Positions 11,639-22,320 of a DNA stretch of 64,000 bases are shown here, one piece after another; position 1 is the stretch's first letter; the number at the start of each line of letters is the position of its first letter. Source of the DNA: Plasmodium relictum (taxonomy: Eukaryota > Apicomplexa > Aconoidasida > Haemosporida > Plasmodiidae); contig NC_041690.1 in the NCBI RefSeq assembly GCF_900005765.1, forward strand, positions 806,001 through 870,000, read 5' to 3'. The notes beneath the pieces were generated by a model. The model had not been told where the DNA came from and searched no databases. It saw only the letters and a program-made list of their open reading frames with translations. Made by a program: the position numbers and the translations under genes.

Positions 11639-12214
11639 TTATGAGTCCTTTATTTTTTTAATTTCATCTTTATTTCTATTTTCTTCATTATTTGTTATTT
11701 CTTTTGATTTACCCATAACTTTATTATAAATATCTTTAAAAAGATTTGTATGTACTATCTCAAAGTTTCTCTTATCTCGAACATTTTTTTTATTTGGAAA
11801 AACAATTTTCATAATTTCGTCATTTTCTCTTTGTAATTCTTTTACTTGCAATCTTAATGTATCTAATTTATGATTTAATATTAATTCCTTTTTTGCTTCT
11901 TTCAAGCTATTTCTCTTATACTCTGCAACAATGATTAATGCTGCAATCAGAAAAATAATAGTCTCACCTAGAATTTCACTTCCTACATTAACTGATTTAT
12001 TTTCACTGATAAAAGAACTATAATTAACATTCGTTGTATTTGAATTATAAAATTTTTTCTGTATATATTGTTCAAAAAAATAATATTTCTTTCCGCAATA
12101 TATACATATACTTTTAAATTTTTTATTTTCTATTGCTTTTTTTTTTATATAACCAGATATAGGTTTACTTACTTGTCTGATTAAAACAATTCCTATTTTA
12201 AAAAAAGGAATCAT
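11639..12214 (-). CDS. OPA3: OPA3-like mitochondrial protein
   Basis: Single exon, 191 aa. The N-terminus follows the OPA3 pattern: a hydrophobic start, then LIRQVSKPISGYIKKKA and a later F..C motif. In the middle, VNVGSEILGETIIFLIAALIIVAEYKR (residues about 75-101) matches the conserved OPA3 segment of a GAE.LGE motif running into a single membrane helix followed by a basic turn. A coiled-coil-like C-terminal region follows (KLDTLRLQVKELQREND). OPA3 proteins act at the mitochondrial membranes and influence organelle shape and lipid handling; the precise biochemistry is not settled. Length is close to the family norm (about 180). It is divergent from the WD40 gene, with 0.8 kb between them. 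Confidence 0.85.
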   Translation of the reverse strand: MIPFFKIGIVLIRQVSKPISGYIKKKAIENKKFKSICIYCGKKYYFFEQYIQKKFYNSNTTNVNYSSFISENKSVNVGSEILGETIIFLIAALIIVAEYKRNSLKEAKKELILNHKLDTLRLQVKELQRENDEIMKIVFPNKKNVRDKRNFEIVHTNLFKDIYNKVMGKSKEITNNEENRNKDEIKKIKDS

Positions 12215-13047
12215 TTTCTTTTTTTATAATTATATTTCTTCTGATTTCTTACATAAAAAACATGCATGAAAATGTAAAAAAATTCAAACGTATTCGATTA
12301 AAACAAATTTTTTTAAAACTTTCAAACATTTTTTTTTCCCCCCCATAAAATAATAATTTGATATTCATTTCAATTTTTTAATTATTTTTATTATCTTATT
12401 ACCAACTTTTTTTCTAGCATGCTTCTAAAAACTCGCAATTTTCTTTTTTCTAAATATGTCCTTATAATTTAAATTATGAAATTTCTCTTAAAAATATAAT
12501 TTTTCATTAATATATTTTTTTTTTTTAATTTTTTTAATATCTAAAAATCCTAATTATTTTCATTTTTTTTTTTTTTTAAGTATATCTTAACCAATATTAA
12601 CAATATTACGATAAATTAACTGAAGAATTATAATGTATATAATGTTTGTTTTGTATTTATGAATAAATTTTAAAATAACAATTTTTTCTATTTATTAAAA
12701 ACTTGGATTATTAATATAGTTTAAAACAAATTTTATATAAATTATATATATATATATTTATTTATTGAATTTATATGAATTCAAGAATAAAAATTGATGA
12801 TACATTATTTAAAATAAGCATGAATTAATCATTCAAATAACAGCATAAATAAAAAAAATTTGTAAGATATAATATGAATTTTTTGTAAATATATAGACGG
12901 AATAAAGAAAATGCCATATAAAAAATAAATTAAAAAAAAAAAATGTAATAAACAATCTAAAAAAAAAATATAAAATTATTTATTAAAAAAAAATTAATAA
13001 TAAATAAATAAATAAAATAAAAAATTAAAAAAAAAAATTAAAAAAAA
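12215..13047. promoter_or_regulatory. Divergent intergenic region, probable bidirectional promoter
   Basis: 833 bases between OPA3 and the WD40 gene. Two rare non-A/T elements stand out: a run of seven C at 12338-12344 and the 8-bp palindrome AGCATGCT at 12417-12424, which contains the GCATGC core known from some ApiAP2-bound sites in Plasmodium. Regulatory function is inferred only. Confidence 0.45.
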
Positions 13048-15081
13048 ATGAAGAATATTAAATGTAACCAGTCTAATGTAAATATAAATGGAAGAAGTAA
13101 ATATGAATTGCGTTGTAAGAAAAATGAAATGAACAGAAATATAAATGAAGAAGAATCAGAAGACATCTCTAATGATTTAAGCGATTCATCATTATCTTGT
13201 TGTTCTATGTATATGATTAGAGAAGAAAATAATAAGGAAAAAAATGAAGAGATCACTAAAAAAATACATTTAAAAAATAAGTATAAAAATAAAAATATGC
13301 ATATAGATTTAGATAACAAAGTAAATAATATTTTTTCAAAGCAAAGCTATATATATGATCATTATAAAAAAAAAGACATTTTATTGAGCTTGTGGTGGAA
13401 GAATATTATAGATTTATACTCTGATATATTAATAACTAATTTATGTAGCAATGTTAGTAATATTGAAATTTTAAATATGAATAATAATAAAAATGATTAT
13501 CAGTATTTAAATGAAGGTATTGTACTTTTTCATAATACAAAAAAAAATGGTAATTATAAAATGAGCATTTTACGCGTAATAACGAAGGAAGAAATAAATA
13601 AAAAAAATGAAAATGACTTTTTTTATTCATATGCAGTTAAAAATAATGTTATAGATGAATCATTTAAAAAATACTATTGTAAAAAGTATAAGTATGTGCC
13701 AGTTATTAAAAGATACAATTGCATGAATATTCCTTATTATACTACGAATTCTACTATATCTTATTGCAACAATGAAATGAATAAATATGAAAGTAATTTT
13801 ATGCATGACGGGAATGTTATTATAGCTAATAAATCAATAGAAGGACAAATATTTTTATATAATATTAAAAAAACAATTGATAGAATAAATAATATAGAAG
13901 AAATTGAAGGAGATGATGAAGAAAAAGAAGATGAAAATGATGATAATAACAAAAAGGAAGATAGAGAAGAAAATGAAAATGAATGCAATAAAAAACAAAA
14001 TGATATAAATAAAAATTATCTAAAAAATAATGATTTATATTATGAAAAAGAAATAAAAAATAAAAATAAAAAATATTCTGAAAGTTATAAAAAAAAATTG
14101 GAACAAAGAAAATTGTGTGATGGTGAATTATTATTAGAATTGTTAGGTCACAAGAAAACAGGAAAAGGACTCTTTTTAAAAAACAATTATTTGTTAAGTA
14201 ATGGAGATGATAAAAATTTATTTATTTATGATATTAATAGTAATACTGTACATTCTAGTAATAATAGATATGGAAATGATCATATAAATGTAGGGAAAAT
14301 AAATCCACTTATATCAATAAAAACGAATGAGATTTATAGCAATGTGAGGTGGCTTTATGATTCCTTAATTATTGGTTCTACTTATAGTGGATATTTTTCT
14401 TTATTTGATATAAGAATGAAAAATAATGAAATAAATAATTTTAACAATTTAAATAATAACAACGGCCATCACAATGTAAATATGTACTCTATGCATAAAA
14501 AAATAACAAATTATGAAATTTCTGATATTGATAAATATAATAATGAAGATAATAATTTAATTTGTCTAAGTTCATTAAATAACATTTTTATTTTTGATTT
14601 ACGTTTTATAAATAATAATTTACCATATAAAATATTACATGACAATTCTTATAATAATTTTAGTATAAATGATTCTTATTTTGAACCATATCAAACAGAA
14701 TTACAAAATGGTGAATATAATAATAATACTAATGTAAATTATTTTTATGATCATTCTTATAATAACTTTTATAATGAGGACTTTTTTAATTCTGATACTT
14801 TTATTCATTCTTTATTTTGGTGCAATATCGAAGCTTTTAATTATATTGGCTCATTAAATAATAAGGGAATAATTAATATTTTTGATGTAAACAAAAGTAA
14901 ACATCATTGTGTATTTACATATGGATGCAAATATATCAAATTGTTTAAATTTAATCCTTTTAAAATTAATAATTTTATATCTGTTGATAAAAACAATATT
15001 TTAATTCTCTTTACTTTACCAGATCAAATTTATAAGAGTGATTTAGATTTGTATCTCAATGATAATTTTAATGGAGAATAA
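13048..15081 (+). CDS. RbAp48/MSI1-like WD40 protein (CAF-1 subunit C type)
   Basis: Single exon, 677 aa. Residues 113-140 (LWWKNIIDLYSDILITN...) resemble the N-terminal helix of RbAp46/48/MSI1 proteins that binds histone H4. This is followed by a first strand (GIVLFHN..., MSILRV) and blades such as NVIIANKSIEGQIFLYN, LLSNGDDKNLFIYDI, IIGSTYSGYFSLFDIR and IGSLNNKGIINIFDV, each with the D-at-turn of WD repeats. The expected role is histone chaperoning as part of CAF-1, Rpd3-type deacetylase or related chromatin complexes. It is larger than the usual 420 aa because of an acidic Glu/Asp/Lys insert (about 285-345) and Asn-rich loops. A divergent WD40 protein of another complex cannot be excluded. 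The start is the ATG after a long A-run; a second Met is at residue 28. Confidence 0.65.
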   Translation: MKNIKCNQSNVNINGRSKYELRCKKNEMNRNINEEESEDISNDLSDSSLSCCSMYMIREENNKEKNEEITKKIHLKNKYKNKNMHIDLDNKVNNIFSKQSYIYDHYKKKDILLSLWWKNIIDLYSDILITNLCSNVSNIEILNMNNNKNDYQYLNEGIVLFHNTKKNGNYKMSILRVITKEEINKKNENDFFYSYAVKNNVIDESFKKYYCKKYKYVPVIKRYNCMNIPYYTTNSTISYCNNEMNKYESNFMHDGNVIIANKSIEGQIFLYNIKKTIDRINNIEEIEGDDEEKEDENDDNNKKEDREENENECNKKQNDINKNYLKNNDLYYEKEIKNKNKKYSESYKKKLEQRKLCDGELLLELLGHKKTGKGLFLKNNYLLSNGDDKNLFIYDINSNTVHSSNNRYGNDHINVGKINPLISIKTNEIYSNVRWLYDSLIIGSTYSGYFSLFDIRMKNNEINNFNNLNNNNGHHNVNMYSMHKKITNYEISDIDKYNNEDNNLICLSSLNNIFIFDLRFINNNLPYKILHDNSYNNFSINDSYFEPYQTELQNGEYNNNTNVNYFYDHSYNNFYNEDFFNSDTFIHSLFWCNIEAFNYIGSLNNKGIINIFDVNKSKHHCVFTYGCKYIKLFKFNPFKINNFISVDKNNILILFTLPDQIYKSDLDLYLNDNFNGE

Positions 15082-15684
15082 AAAAAATAAAAGGCAAAAA
15101 AAAAAGTTAATTCACTTCCTCTTTTATATTAAAATTGCTATTAAAATATATATATATATATATCTATATATATCTATAATTAATTTTTTATGTATAATTT
15201 GTAAAAGAAAAATAATTATTCCTCAAAATTAAATTTCATTAAAGATGGTGCATTGTCTCTACATTATAGCACCATCATATTGATTTATAAAATATAATTG
15301 CTTTAAATTATTATAATTTTTTATAGTCATAAAATATGTATATAAGTATATATATTTTTATGAAACTTTGTTTATTGCATTTTTTTTTTTTAGATATACA
15401 TGAATTATTTTAATATATTTTTTTAAATTAACTATAAAAGATAAAACATATGGATTTTATTAATTATAATTTAAAAAAAAAAAGAATTAAAAATAAAAAA
15501 AAAATAGAATATTTGGAAAAATTAAAAAAAATAATTTTACTAATTTTCTTTAAAATACGTTTTATGAGTAATAATAAAAAAAAAAAAAAAAAAAAAAAAA
15601 GTAATATAAAGGTTACAAAAACATAAAAATATATATATAAGTTGCTATTTATTTTATTAATATTTTTTATTTACAAGATTTCTA
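15082..15684. other. Convergent intergenic region with GC-bearing hairpin
   Basis: Shared 3' region of two converging genes. The only non-A/T structure is the inverted repeat at 15244-15276, listed separately. A 27-base A-run lies near 15574-15600. Confidence 0.6.
15244..15276. repeat. Perfect 8-bp inverted repeat (hairpin)
   Basis: GATGGTGC and GCACCATC flank a 17-base loop. Five of eight stem pairs are G/C, striking in DNA that is almost only A/T. It lies 163 bases past the WD40 stop and about 400 past the GTPase stop on the opposite strand, so it could sit in either 3' UTR or in a separate small RNA. Confidence 0.6.
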
Positions 15685-18147
15685 TTATAAATAATGTACA
15701 ATATTTTCTATATCTTTATTATCACTAATAATAGATGTTTCATTGAAATTATTTAAGTTTTCAAGTTGTGACTTTTCTCTTTGCAAGGTAAGATTTTTCA
15801 TTTCCACTCTTCTATTTGGGGATAATCTATCTAACTCTTCAATTAATTTTTTTTTCTTTTTCAAAATTTTGCTTGTTCTTCCCCGATAAGATTTATATTT
15901 AAATACATCAATTTGGGTATGTTTAATGGCGTCAGTTATCATTGATGGTCTCCTATATATTTTGATATTTTTGGGTGCGAAAATTTCTAGTACCTTTATA
16001 CCCTGGCCTGTTAATGAAAACCAACATAAATCAGATATAACAATATCATCTACACTTTCAAAATCCTTTCCATAAACTTTAATAGTATGTTTAACAAATG
16101 GTTTTAATAAATCAAAATCATCTTTTATATGAGGTGGATATAAAAAAGAACATTTTTTTTTTTCTAGAAAAGCCTGAATTTTTTCACTTTTGCACATATG
16201 AATAGTAACTTTATTAGACATATAAAATGTTAATAAACAAAAGTTTCCATAAATTAAATTGATATAGCATAAGCTTCCTAAAATTATAGAAGAATCTTCT
16301 TTTAATTTATACGTAAATGGTTGTATTCTTTTATTTATACTTATACTGTTTAAATCAATATCTTTATATAATATAGAAGAATACTGATATTTTGTTGGTA
16401 TCCCAATTGTATCAATAATATTTATATTTTTTTTTAATTTAAATACATTATAATTTAAAGTTGTATATGGAATGCTCGAAGTTGTAACACCCCCTTTTTT
16501 TCTTTTGTTATAAATATCTCCAATATGTTTATAATTTATATACTTTAAAAATGAATTAATAAAAGTAGATTTTCCAACATTTACACATCCAACAATATAT
16601 ATATCAATTCCTTTATCTAAATCTACATAGTATTTCATTCTTTCTTCCAAAATATTATAATTATAAAATTTTAGTGCAGATATAAATATTAAATCATTTA
16701 TATGAGAATTCTTTATTTGCCTAACTAAATTTCGAAACCACATTTTCACAATTTCTAAATTAGTTGATTTGGGTAAACAATCTACTTTATTTACCAGCCA
16801 AATTATATTTATATCTTTATTTTTGCAACCTATGTATAGTTCAGGAAGTATTGTATTTTCAATATTGGTGATATCAATTAAATATAAAACTAAAGATTTT
16901 TTTTTCATTTTTTTAATTAAGTTATTCATTATGTGGTTTCTATCTCCTTCTATATATTTAGCTGTACTTATATCCATCTTTTCTACATCTAACATTTTAG
17001 CATCATTTCTTTTTTTTAATATATCTTTCTTTTCATAAATATTAATACTTCTTTTATCAATGTTATACGAATTATCCTGATAATAACTTTCTTCTTTTTT
17101 AAATTCCTCATTATTTAATTTTTTAGAAATAACTTTTTCAGTTTTATCATTTGGAGTTGGATATTCTATTTCTTTATTCTTTTTGTCAGTATAACTATCT
17201 TTCGTTTGCATTTGTATGATACTTCCATTTTTTGTATTACTGGCTTCCATTTTTTGAAAATCTCTTGTTTTTTCTTTAGAATAATCGTATTCCTGTTGAT
17301 TTTTATTATCTTTTAAAATATTTTTAAAATATTTATTCATTTTTTTGTTTATAAATACCATATTGTTAAAATTAATTTTATCATATTTTTCATTATTCCA
17401 ATTATTAAATACACCTTCTTTGTTCCCATTTAATTTATTGCAACTACTTTCACTTGATAAATTTTTTTTCATTTCATCCTTTTCAAAGATATCACTTTTA
17501 TCATTATTATTATTATTAATATCATGTTTATTTATATTATTGTAGTAATTTTTATTTTCGTTTTTAGTTTCTTCATTTTCTGATTCATTGTTATTTTTTT
17601 CTGCTTTTTCTAAAGATTTTTTTTTCGTATTTTCTGCTTTTTTCTTAATATCCTCTTGTAACTGTTTTCTACATTTTATTATATTTTCAATTCTATTAAT
17701 ATCAACTTCACATTTTACATCAGCAATTTTATAATGTTGTAATCTATAGCATCTTTTACATAAAACAATTTTTGTTTTTACTCTAAAATTAGAGAAATTA
17801 TTAACATCAACTTTAACACCGTCTGGAATTGAATCTACTTCTTCTCCTTTTACTTTGGTATAGAATTTTAATCTTCCATTACTGTATTTTTCATAAACAC
17901 TAAATGGAACATAGCCACTTTTTTTTTCATTAGTTGTTTGCAAAAACTCACCACAACCAATACAACTAAGTTTTCGTAAGGGATTGATATAAAAATAATC
18001 TTCTTCTACTTTTAAATTTTTATAAATGTTACTTAAATGAAAAAATTTTAGATTTCTTCCATGAACAAATTTTATTAGATTTTTTTTTTTTATGAAAAAG
18101 GAATTTCTTATTATACAATATTTTAAGCATTTAGAACTAAATATCAT
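15685..18147 (-). CDS. YqeH/NOA1-type circularly permuted GTPase, organellar
   Basis: Single exon, 820 aa. A basic N-terminus without acidic residues (1-36) suggests an organellar targeting sequence. A zinc-finger-like domain follows with CIGC (62-65) and CKRC (130-133). GTPase motifs appear in permuted order: G4 NKVD at 453-456, G5 SA at 490-491, G1 GCVNVGKS at 520-527, a Thr-rich G2 near 555-563, then G3 DTIGI at 579-583. This order is diagnostic of the YqeH family, which assists small-subunit ribosome assembly in bacteria and in plant and animal organelles. A mitochondrial or apicoplast ribosome role is inferred. The 280 residues between finger and G4 are an Asn/Lys/Glu-rich insertion absent from bacterial proteins. 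The canonical Pro of DTPG is Ile here. Confidence 0.85.
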   Translation of the reverse strand: MIFSSKCLKYCIIRNSFFIKKKNLIKFVHGRNLKFFHLSNIYKNLKVEEDYFYINPLRKLSCIGCGEFLQTTNEKKSGYVPFSVYEKYSNGRLKFYTKVKGEEVDSIPDGVKVDVNNFSNFRVKTKIVLCKRCYRLQHYKIADVKCEVDINRIENIIKCRKQLQEDIKKKAENTKKKSLEKAEKNNNESENEETKNENKNYYNNINKHDINNNNNDKSDIFEKDEMKKNLSSESSCNKLNGNKEGVFNNWNNEKYDKINFNNMVFINKKMNKYFKNILKDNKNQQEYDYSKEKTRDFQKMEASNTKNGSIIQMQTKDSYTDKKNKEIEYPTPNDKTEKVISKKLNNEEFKKEESYYQDNSYNIDKRSINIYEKKDILKKRNDAKMLDVEKMDISTAKYIEGDRNHIMNNLIKKMKKKSLVLYLIDITNIENTILPELYIGCKNKDINIIWLVNKVDCLPKSTNLEIVKMWFRNLVRQIKNSHINDLIFISALKFYNYNILEERMKYYVDLDKGIDIYIVGCVNVGKSTFINSFLKYINYKHIGDIYNKRKKGGVTTSSIPYTTLNYNVFKLKKNINIIDTIGIPTKYQYSSILYKDIDLNSISINKRIQPFTYKLKEDSSIILGSLCYINLIYGNFCLLTFYMSNKVTIHMCKSEKIQAFLEKKKCSFLYPPHIKDDFDLLKPFVKHTIKVYGKDFESVDDIVISDLCWFSLTGQGIKVLEIFAPKNIKIYRRPSMITDAIKHTQIDVFKYKSYRGRTSKILKKKKKLIEELDRLSPNRRVEMKNLTLQREKSQLENLNNFNETSIISDNKDIENIVHYL

Positions 18148-19466
18148 AATAAACTTAAATAAAAAATAAAAATATTTATAATACGAAATTTTAAAATCAA
18201 ATTTATAATTTAAAATTTTAATATCAGTGTTAGTGTATTAGCAAATTTTAACCACTATAATTATTACTAATTAATAGGCATTTAATATAATTTCTATATA
18301 ACATTATAAGATATTCTATACTGAAATTTTAATCAACTTCTATTAACATAAAATTTGTTTTTTATTTGTTTATAGAAACACAAAAAATGAAGAAAATATG
18401 TTTTTTATATAAGATATATACATGAAAAACTTTTATCTTATTTAGAAATATGTTAACTTTTTTTCTTTTTTAGAAAAAAAAATATGAAAATTTGAAGTGT
18501 AATTTTTAAAAATATTATGATGAACAAAAAAAAATTAATAATATTTTGTAGGAACCCAATACGAACCCGTAGTATATCTTTTATTATTCTTTTTTTTTTT
18601 TTTTTTTTTCTTTCTTTCGAAATATGAACAATATTAATTTTTTTTTTTTTTTTTTTTATCAATAAGAATAGGAACAATTCTCACTGATATTATCTATTAC
18701 AGTACTTTACCAAATGGGCTTTATTATATCTTATTTTTTTTCTTTTTATATTTCAAATCGTTATGTTCACGTATAAAATATATATTTTATTGTAAATATA
18801 AACGAATATAAAATCGTATTTAAATTATTTTTGAATTATAAAAATATAAAATATTATTAAGATAAATATTTTAATAAGAAAAAAAAAAAATAAATATGCA
18901 TTATAAATAAACATAAAAGACACCTATAAGTGTGATGGATGTATTAAAAATGAAAAATAATATAATTTATTCAAAGATTAGGATAAATTTTATCTTTTTT
19001 ATCTCATTTTTTTTTTTATAATAATTTTAAGGTTGACATCATTATGTCATACTATATTTTAAAATAAGAATCCTTAAAAATTTGTATGTATAAATTTTCA
19101 GAAATTTAATATATACAAAAATTATTTATTATTATTTTCTATGTTTATTAAAATAATGAACTTCTAGTTTTAATTGAATTCTTTTTAAAAAAAAATAAAA
19201 AAATTATGAGTTATATGACATATAAAGAAATGTAATTTTTAATTTACATTGTAGATATAAAAAAAAAAGTTACGCATTTTTTTTTTCTTTCTTTCCTCAT
19301 ATAAAGTATATAAATATAGAACAAGACAAATAAAATAAAAAAAAATTTCTAAATAAAGATATATAGAAAATGTATAAATACTAATAATGCAAAAAAAAAA
19401 AAAAAAAAAAAATTAATAAACATATATATCCATATATGCATATATAATATTTTTTTTTTCTCTCTA
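18148..19466. other. Intergenic region upstream of the YqeH-type gene
   Basis: 1.3 kb. A perfect inverted repeat TGACAT / ATGTCA with a 4-base loop lies at 19034-19049. On the minus strand two GGGTTC words occur close together (about 18553-18571), faintly telomere-like but too short to mean much. Frames here are homopolymer-driven and look non-coding. Confidence 0.55.
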
Positions 19467-21839
19467 TCAATTTTTTAGTTTAGTTAGCGAAGTTTTCATA
19501 AGTTCTGAGTCAAATTCTAAATCTGATATAACACATTTATAAAACTGCTCAATTTGATTAATATGTGGGAGTTGATTTTTACTAATAAAATTTATAGCCA
19601 TACCCTTTGATCCAAATCTTCCTGTTCTTCCAATTCTATGAATGTAAGTTTCCATATTTACTTTTTGATTTTGAAAAGAGCTCGAATTATCTTCTATTCT
19701 ACCTTGATAAATATATGGCAAATCGAAATTAATAACTAAACTTATAGAAGGGACATCTATACCTCTTGATAATAAATCTGTGCATATTAAAACTTTTGAA
19801 ATTCCTTTTTTAAAATCAGACATTAATGTATCTCTTGTTTGTGGATCCATTACTAACACATTTGCTTTTTGCACCTGATTTTTTGTAAAACGACTAATTA
19901 CACTATCTGCACAAATTAAAGTGACGTTATGATTATTATCAGTCATGAATTTGTATAAATTATAAGCTGACTTTTTAGAATTAACAAAAATTACACATTG
20001 AGATATAGTCATAGAACAATACAGTTCAGACAAATAATAATATTTTTGTTCATCATTTTCTGTGATCAAATAATATTGCTTAACACATTTCAATGTTAAA
20101 TCTTCTTGTCTAACACTTATTTTGGTTGCTTGAGGGGCAAACTGATCAGCAAATAAGCGAACATCCTTATTATATGTTGCAGAAAATAAAAGAATTTGGC
20201 AGTTTCTTGGTAAAAATCTTTTTATACTTTCTACTTGAGTAGACATATTATTCTTAATATCAATTAAATCATCAGCTTCATCCAAAACAAATAACTTTAT
20301 ATTATTTGTATCAATATATCTCCTTTTTAAAAAGTCTAATGTTTTTCCTGGAGTTCCTACATATATTTGAAAACCTCCCGATTTACTATATTTTTCGCAT
20401 AAAGGTACAGCTAAAAAAACTTTCACATTTAAATATTTTGTAAAACTACCTATTACATCATAATTCTGTTGAGATAATTCTCTAGTAGGGCATATACACA
20501 TAGACTGCAAGGATGACAAACTTCTATTAATTTTTGATAAAATGGCGATAACAAATGTTAACGTTTTTCCTGATCCATTTTGCGATTGTGCTATTAAATT
20601 TTTATTGCTATTTAAAATAATTGGTAATGCATATGCTTGAATTTTAGAAGGACTGAAAAATTTTAAATATGTTAGTATTTGTATTAATTCATTATCTATT
20701 TTTAATTCTTCCCATGTATTCTTTGAATGATACAACTTAAAATCACTTTGGTTGTTAATGTCATTTGTTTTAGTATAGGATCTATTCAATGTGTCTACTT
20801 TATTTTTATCATTATTTAATATTTTTAATTTTTCAATTAAATTTACAGCTTCTTCTTCAAATGATTCCTTTGTTTCATTATTTTCAATTACATATTCATC
20901 ATTATCTTCTACTAATTCGTTATGTTTTTTTTTCATTAATCCATTATTTTCAACATTTGATGAATTTTTCTCATTGAAACTTTGAGTATTTCGATAGATA
21001 TTTTGATTAATCATATATTCATTTACATTGTTATTATCTAATTTATTTGAGTTCGAATTATTGAAACCCAAATTATTTAACTTATCATTATTCCCTATAT
21101 TTGTTTCTGGGATATTTTTTTTATCAACATAATTATTTATTAACTTTGATAACATTTCTTTTTCAGAATATTTTGAATTATGAATCCCATTTGTCTTATT
21201 TATTTCATCTAATTTATTTAAATTATCCAATTTATTACATTCATTTACTATTTTATTTTCTTGTTCTGGATTCTTATCATTTATAGTATTAATTCCATTT
21301 ATTGTAAGATTTTTATTATCCTCATTTATTTTTTTATTTTCATCTTTTTCTTTATCATTGGGGCATTGATTATTATTTTTATTTTCACCAATTATATTTT
21401 CATTATTTGATATATGACTTCCTTCATTTTTTATTTTCTCATTTGCATTAGCACTATTGATATTCAATGCATTTGAAGGCAAATTATTTTTCATTTGTTC
21501 ACTCATCATATTTAACATTTGCTGAAGAACTTGAGGATCATCCTTATTTTTTTGTATATAACTTAAAAACATATTCATAACATTTTCTCCTTTATTATCT
21601 TTATTCTCATTATTTTTTAAATTATCATCTTTAGTTTCTTCATCTTTTAAATTGATATCTTTTGAATTTTCATTTTTTAAAATTTCATCATTTTTTAGCT
21701 CCTCATCATTTTTTAAATTCTCATTATTTTTTGACTCCTTAACATTTTTTAAATTTTCATTTTCTGTATTAAAAGATTCATTTTGTTTACTATCTTTTTT
21801 TTCGTCTTTCTTTTCAGTATTGATATCTTTTGTATCCAT
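19467..21839 (-). CDS. DBP5: DEAD-box RNA helicase DBP5/DDX19
   Basis: Single exon, 790 aa. The helicase acts at the nuclear pore, stripping export factors from mRNA; it also has a role in translation termination. The core starts near 376 (WEEL). The Q-motif region is at about 395-402 (SPSKIQAYALP), motif I AQSQNGSGKT at 417-426, PTREL at 451-455, GTPGK at 495-499, DEAD at 520-523 and SAT at 553-555. Later blocks are CVIFVNSKKSA, LSRGIDVPS, VINFDLPY and HRIGRTGRFG. The DBP5-type C-terminal ending (MAINFIS...) fits better than eIF4A. The first 370 residues are a Lys/Asn/Glu/Asp-rich extension with degenerate KNDE/LKN repeats at about 30-80, much longer than the yeast one. About 20 extra residues lie between the CADS and RDTLMSDF segments of the second RecA domain. 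Confidence 0.9.
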   Translation of the reverse strand: MDTKDINTEKKDEKKDSKQNESFNTENENLKNVKESKNNENLKNDEELKNDEILKNENSKDINLKDEETKDDNLKNNENKDNKGENVMNMFLSYIQKNKDDPQVLQQMLNMMSEQMKNNLPSNALNINSANANEKIKNEGSHISNNENIIGENKNNNQCPNDKEKDENKKINEDNKNLTINGINTINDKNPEQENKIVNECNKLDNLNKLDEINKTNGIHNSKYSEKEMLSKLINNYVDKKNIPETNIGNNDKLNNLGFNNSNSNKLDNNNVNEYMINQNIYRNTQSFNEKNSSNVENNGLMKKKHNELVEDNDEYVIENNETKESFEEEAVNLIEKLKILNNDKNKVDTLNRSYTKTNDINNQSDFKLYHSKNTWEELKIDNELIQILTYLKFFSPSKIQAYALPIILNSNKNLIAQSQNGSGKTLTFVIAILSKINRSLSSLQSMCICPTRELSQQNYDVIGSFTKYLNVKVFLAVPLCEKYSKSGGFQIYVGTPGKTLDFLKRRYIDTNNIKLFVLDEADDLIDIKNNMSTQVESIKRFLPRNCQILLFSATYNKDVRLFADQFAPQATKISVRQEDLTLKCVKQYYLITENDEQKYYYLSELYCSMTISQCVIFVNSKKSAYNLYKFMTDNNHNVTLICADSVISRFTKNQVQKANVLVMDPQTRDTLMSDFKKGISKVLICTDLLSRGIDVPSISLVINFDLPYIYQGRIEDNSSSFQNQKVNMETYIHRIGRTGRFGSKGMAINFISKNQLPHINQIEQFYKCVISDLEFDSELMKTSLTKLKN

Positions 21840-22258
21840 TTTTATGTTTTTTATTAAAAATTAAAAAATATAATTTTTATCTTATTGTATTTGAATATGC
21901 TATCATAAATATAAAATATTGCGGGACATCTACAAAAATAAAAGTGAATGTGAAATGTATAAAATTAAATTGCTTAAACTCTAAACAATTCAATTAAAAA
22001 TATAAAAATTCATATTTTTTAAATAAATTTATGTACCCCCTTATTTTATTTTATTTAATTTTTTATCAAGCTTATGTTTTTTATATTATATTATATTATT
22101 TTATAATCTATATATTTATTGTGTTTTATTTGTTTTATTTTAAATATAAAGGATTAAATATATTAATTGTTGATTTTTTATAAATATTTTTTATTCATAT
22201 AACGTAATTATCCTTAATAAAAAATATAAAAAAAAAATTAAAAAAAAAAGTTAAAATA

Positions 22259-22320
<62 letters not shown>

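Noticed and set aside
13038-13319. 93-codon minus-strand hydrophobic frame
   Set aside because: Shadow of the N-terminus of the WD40 gene.
18553-18571. Two GGGTTC words resembling telomere heptamers or a tRNA T-arm
   Set aside because: Only two words with unequal spacing; no cloverleaf can be folded and no further telomere units follow.
18453-18677. 74-codon minus-strand frame
   Set aside because: Built from A- and T-homopolymers upstream of the YqeH-type gene; no conserved pattern.
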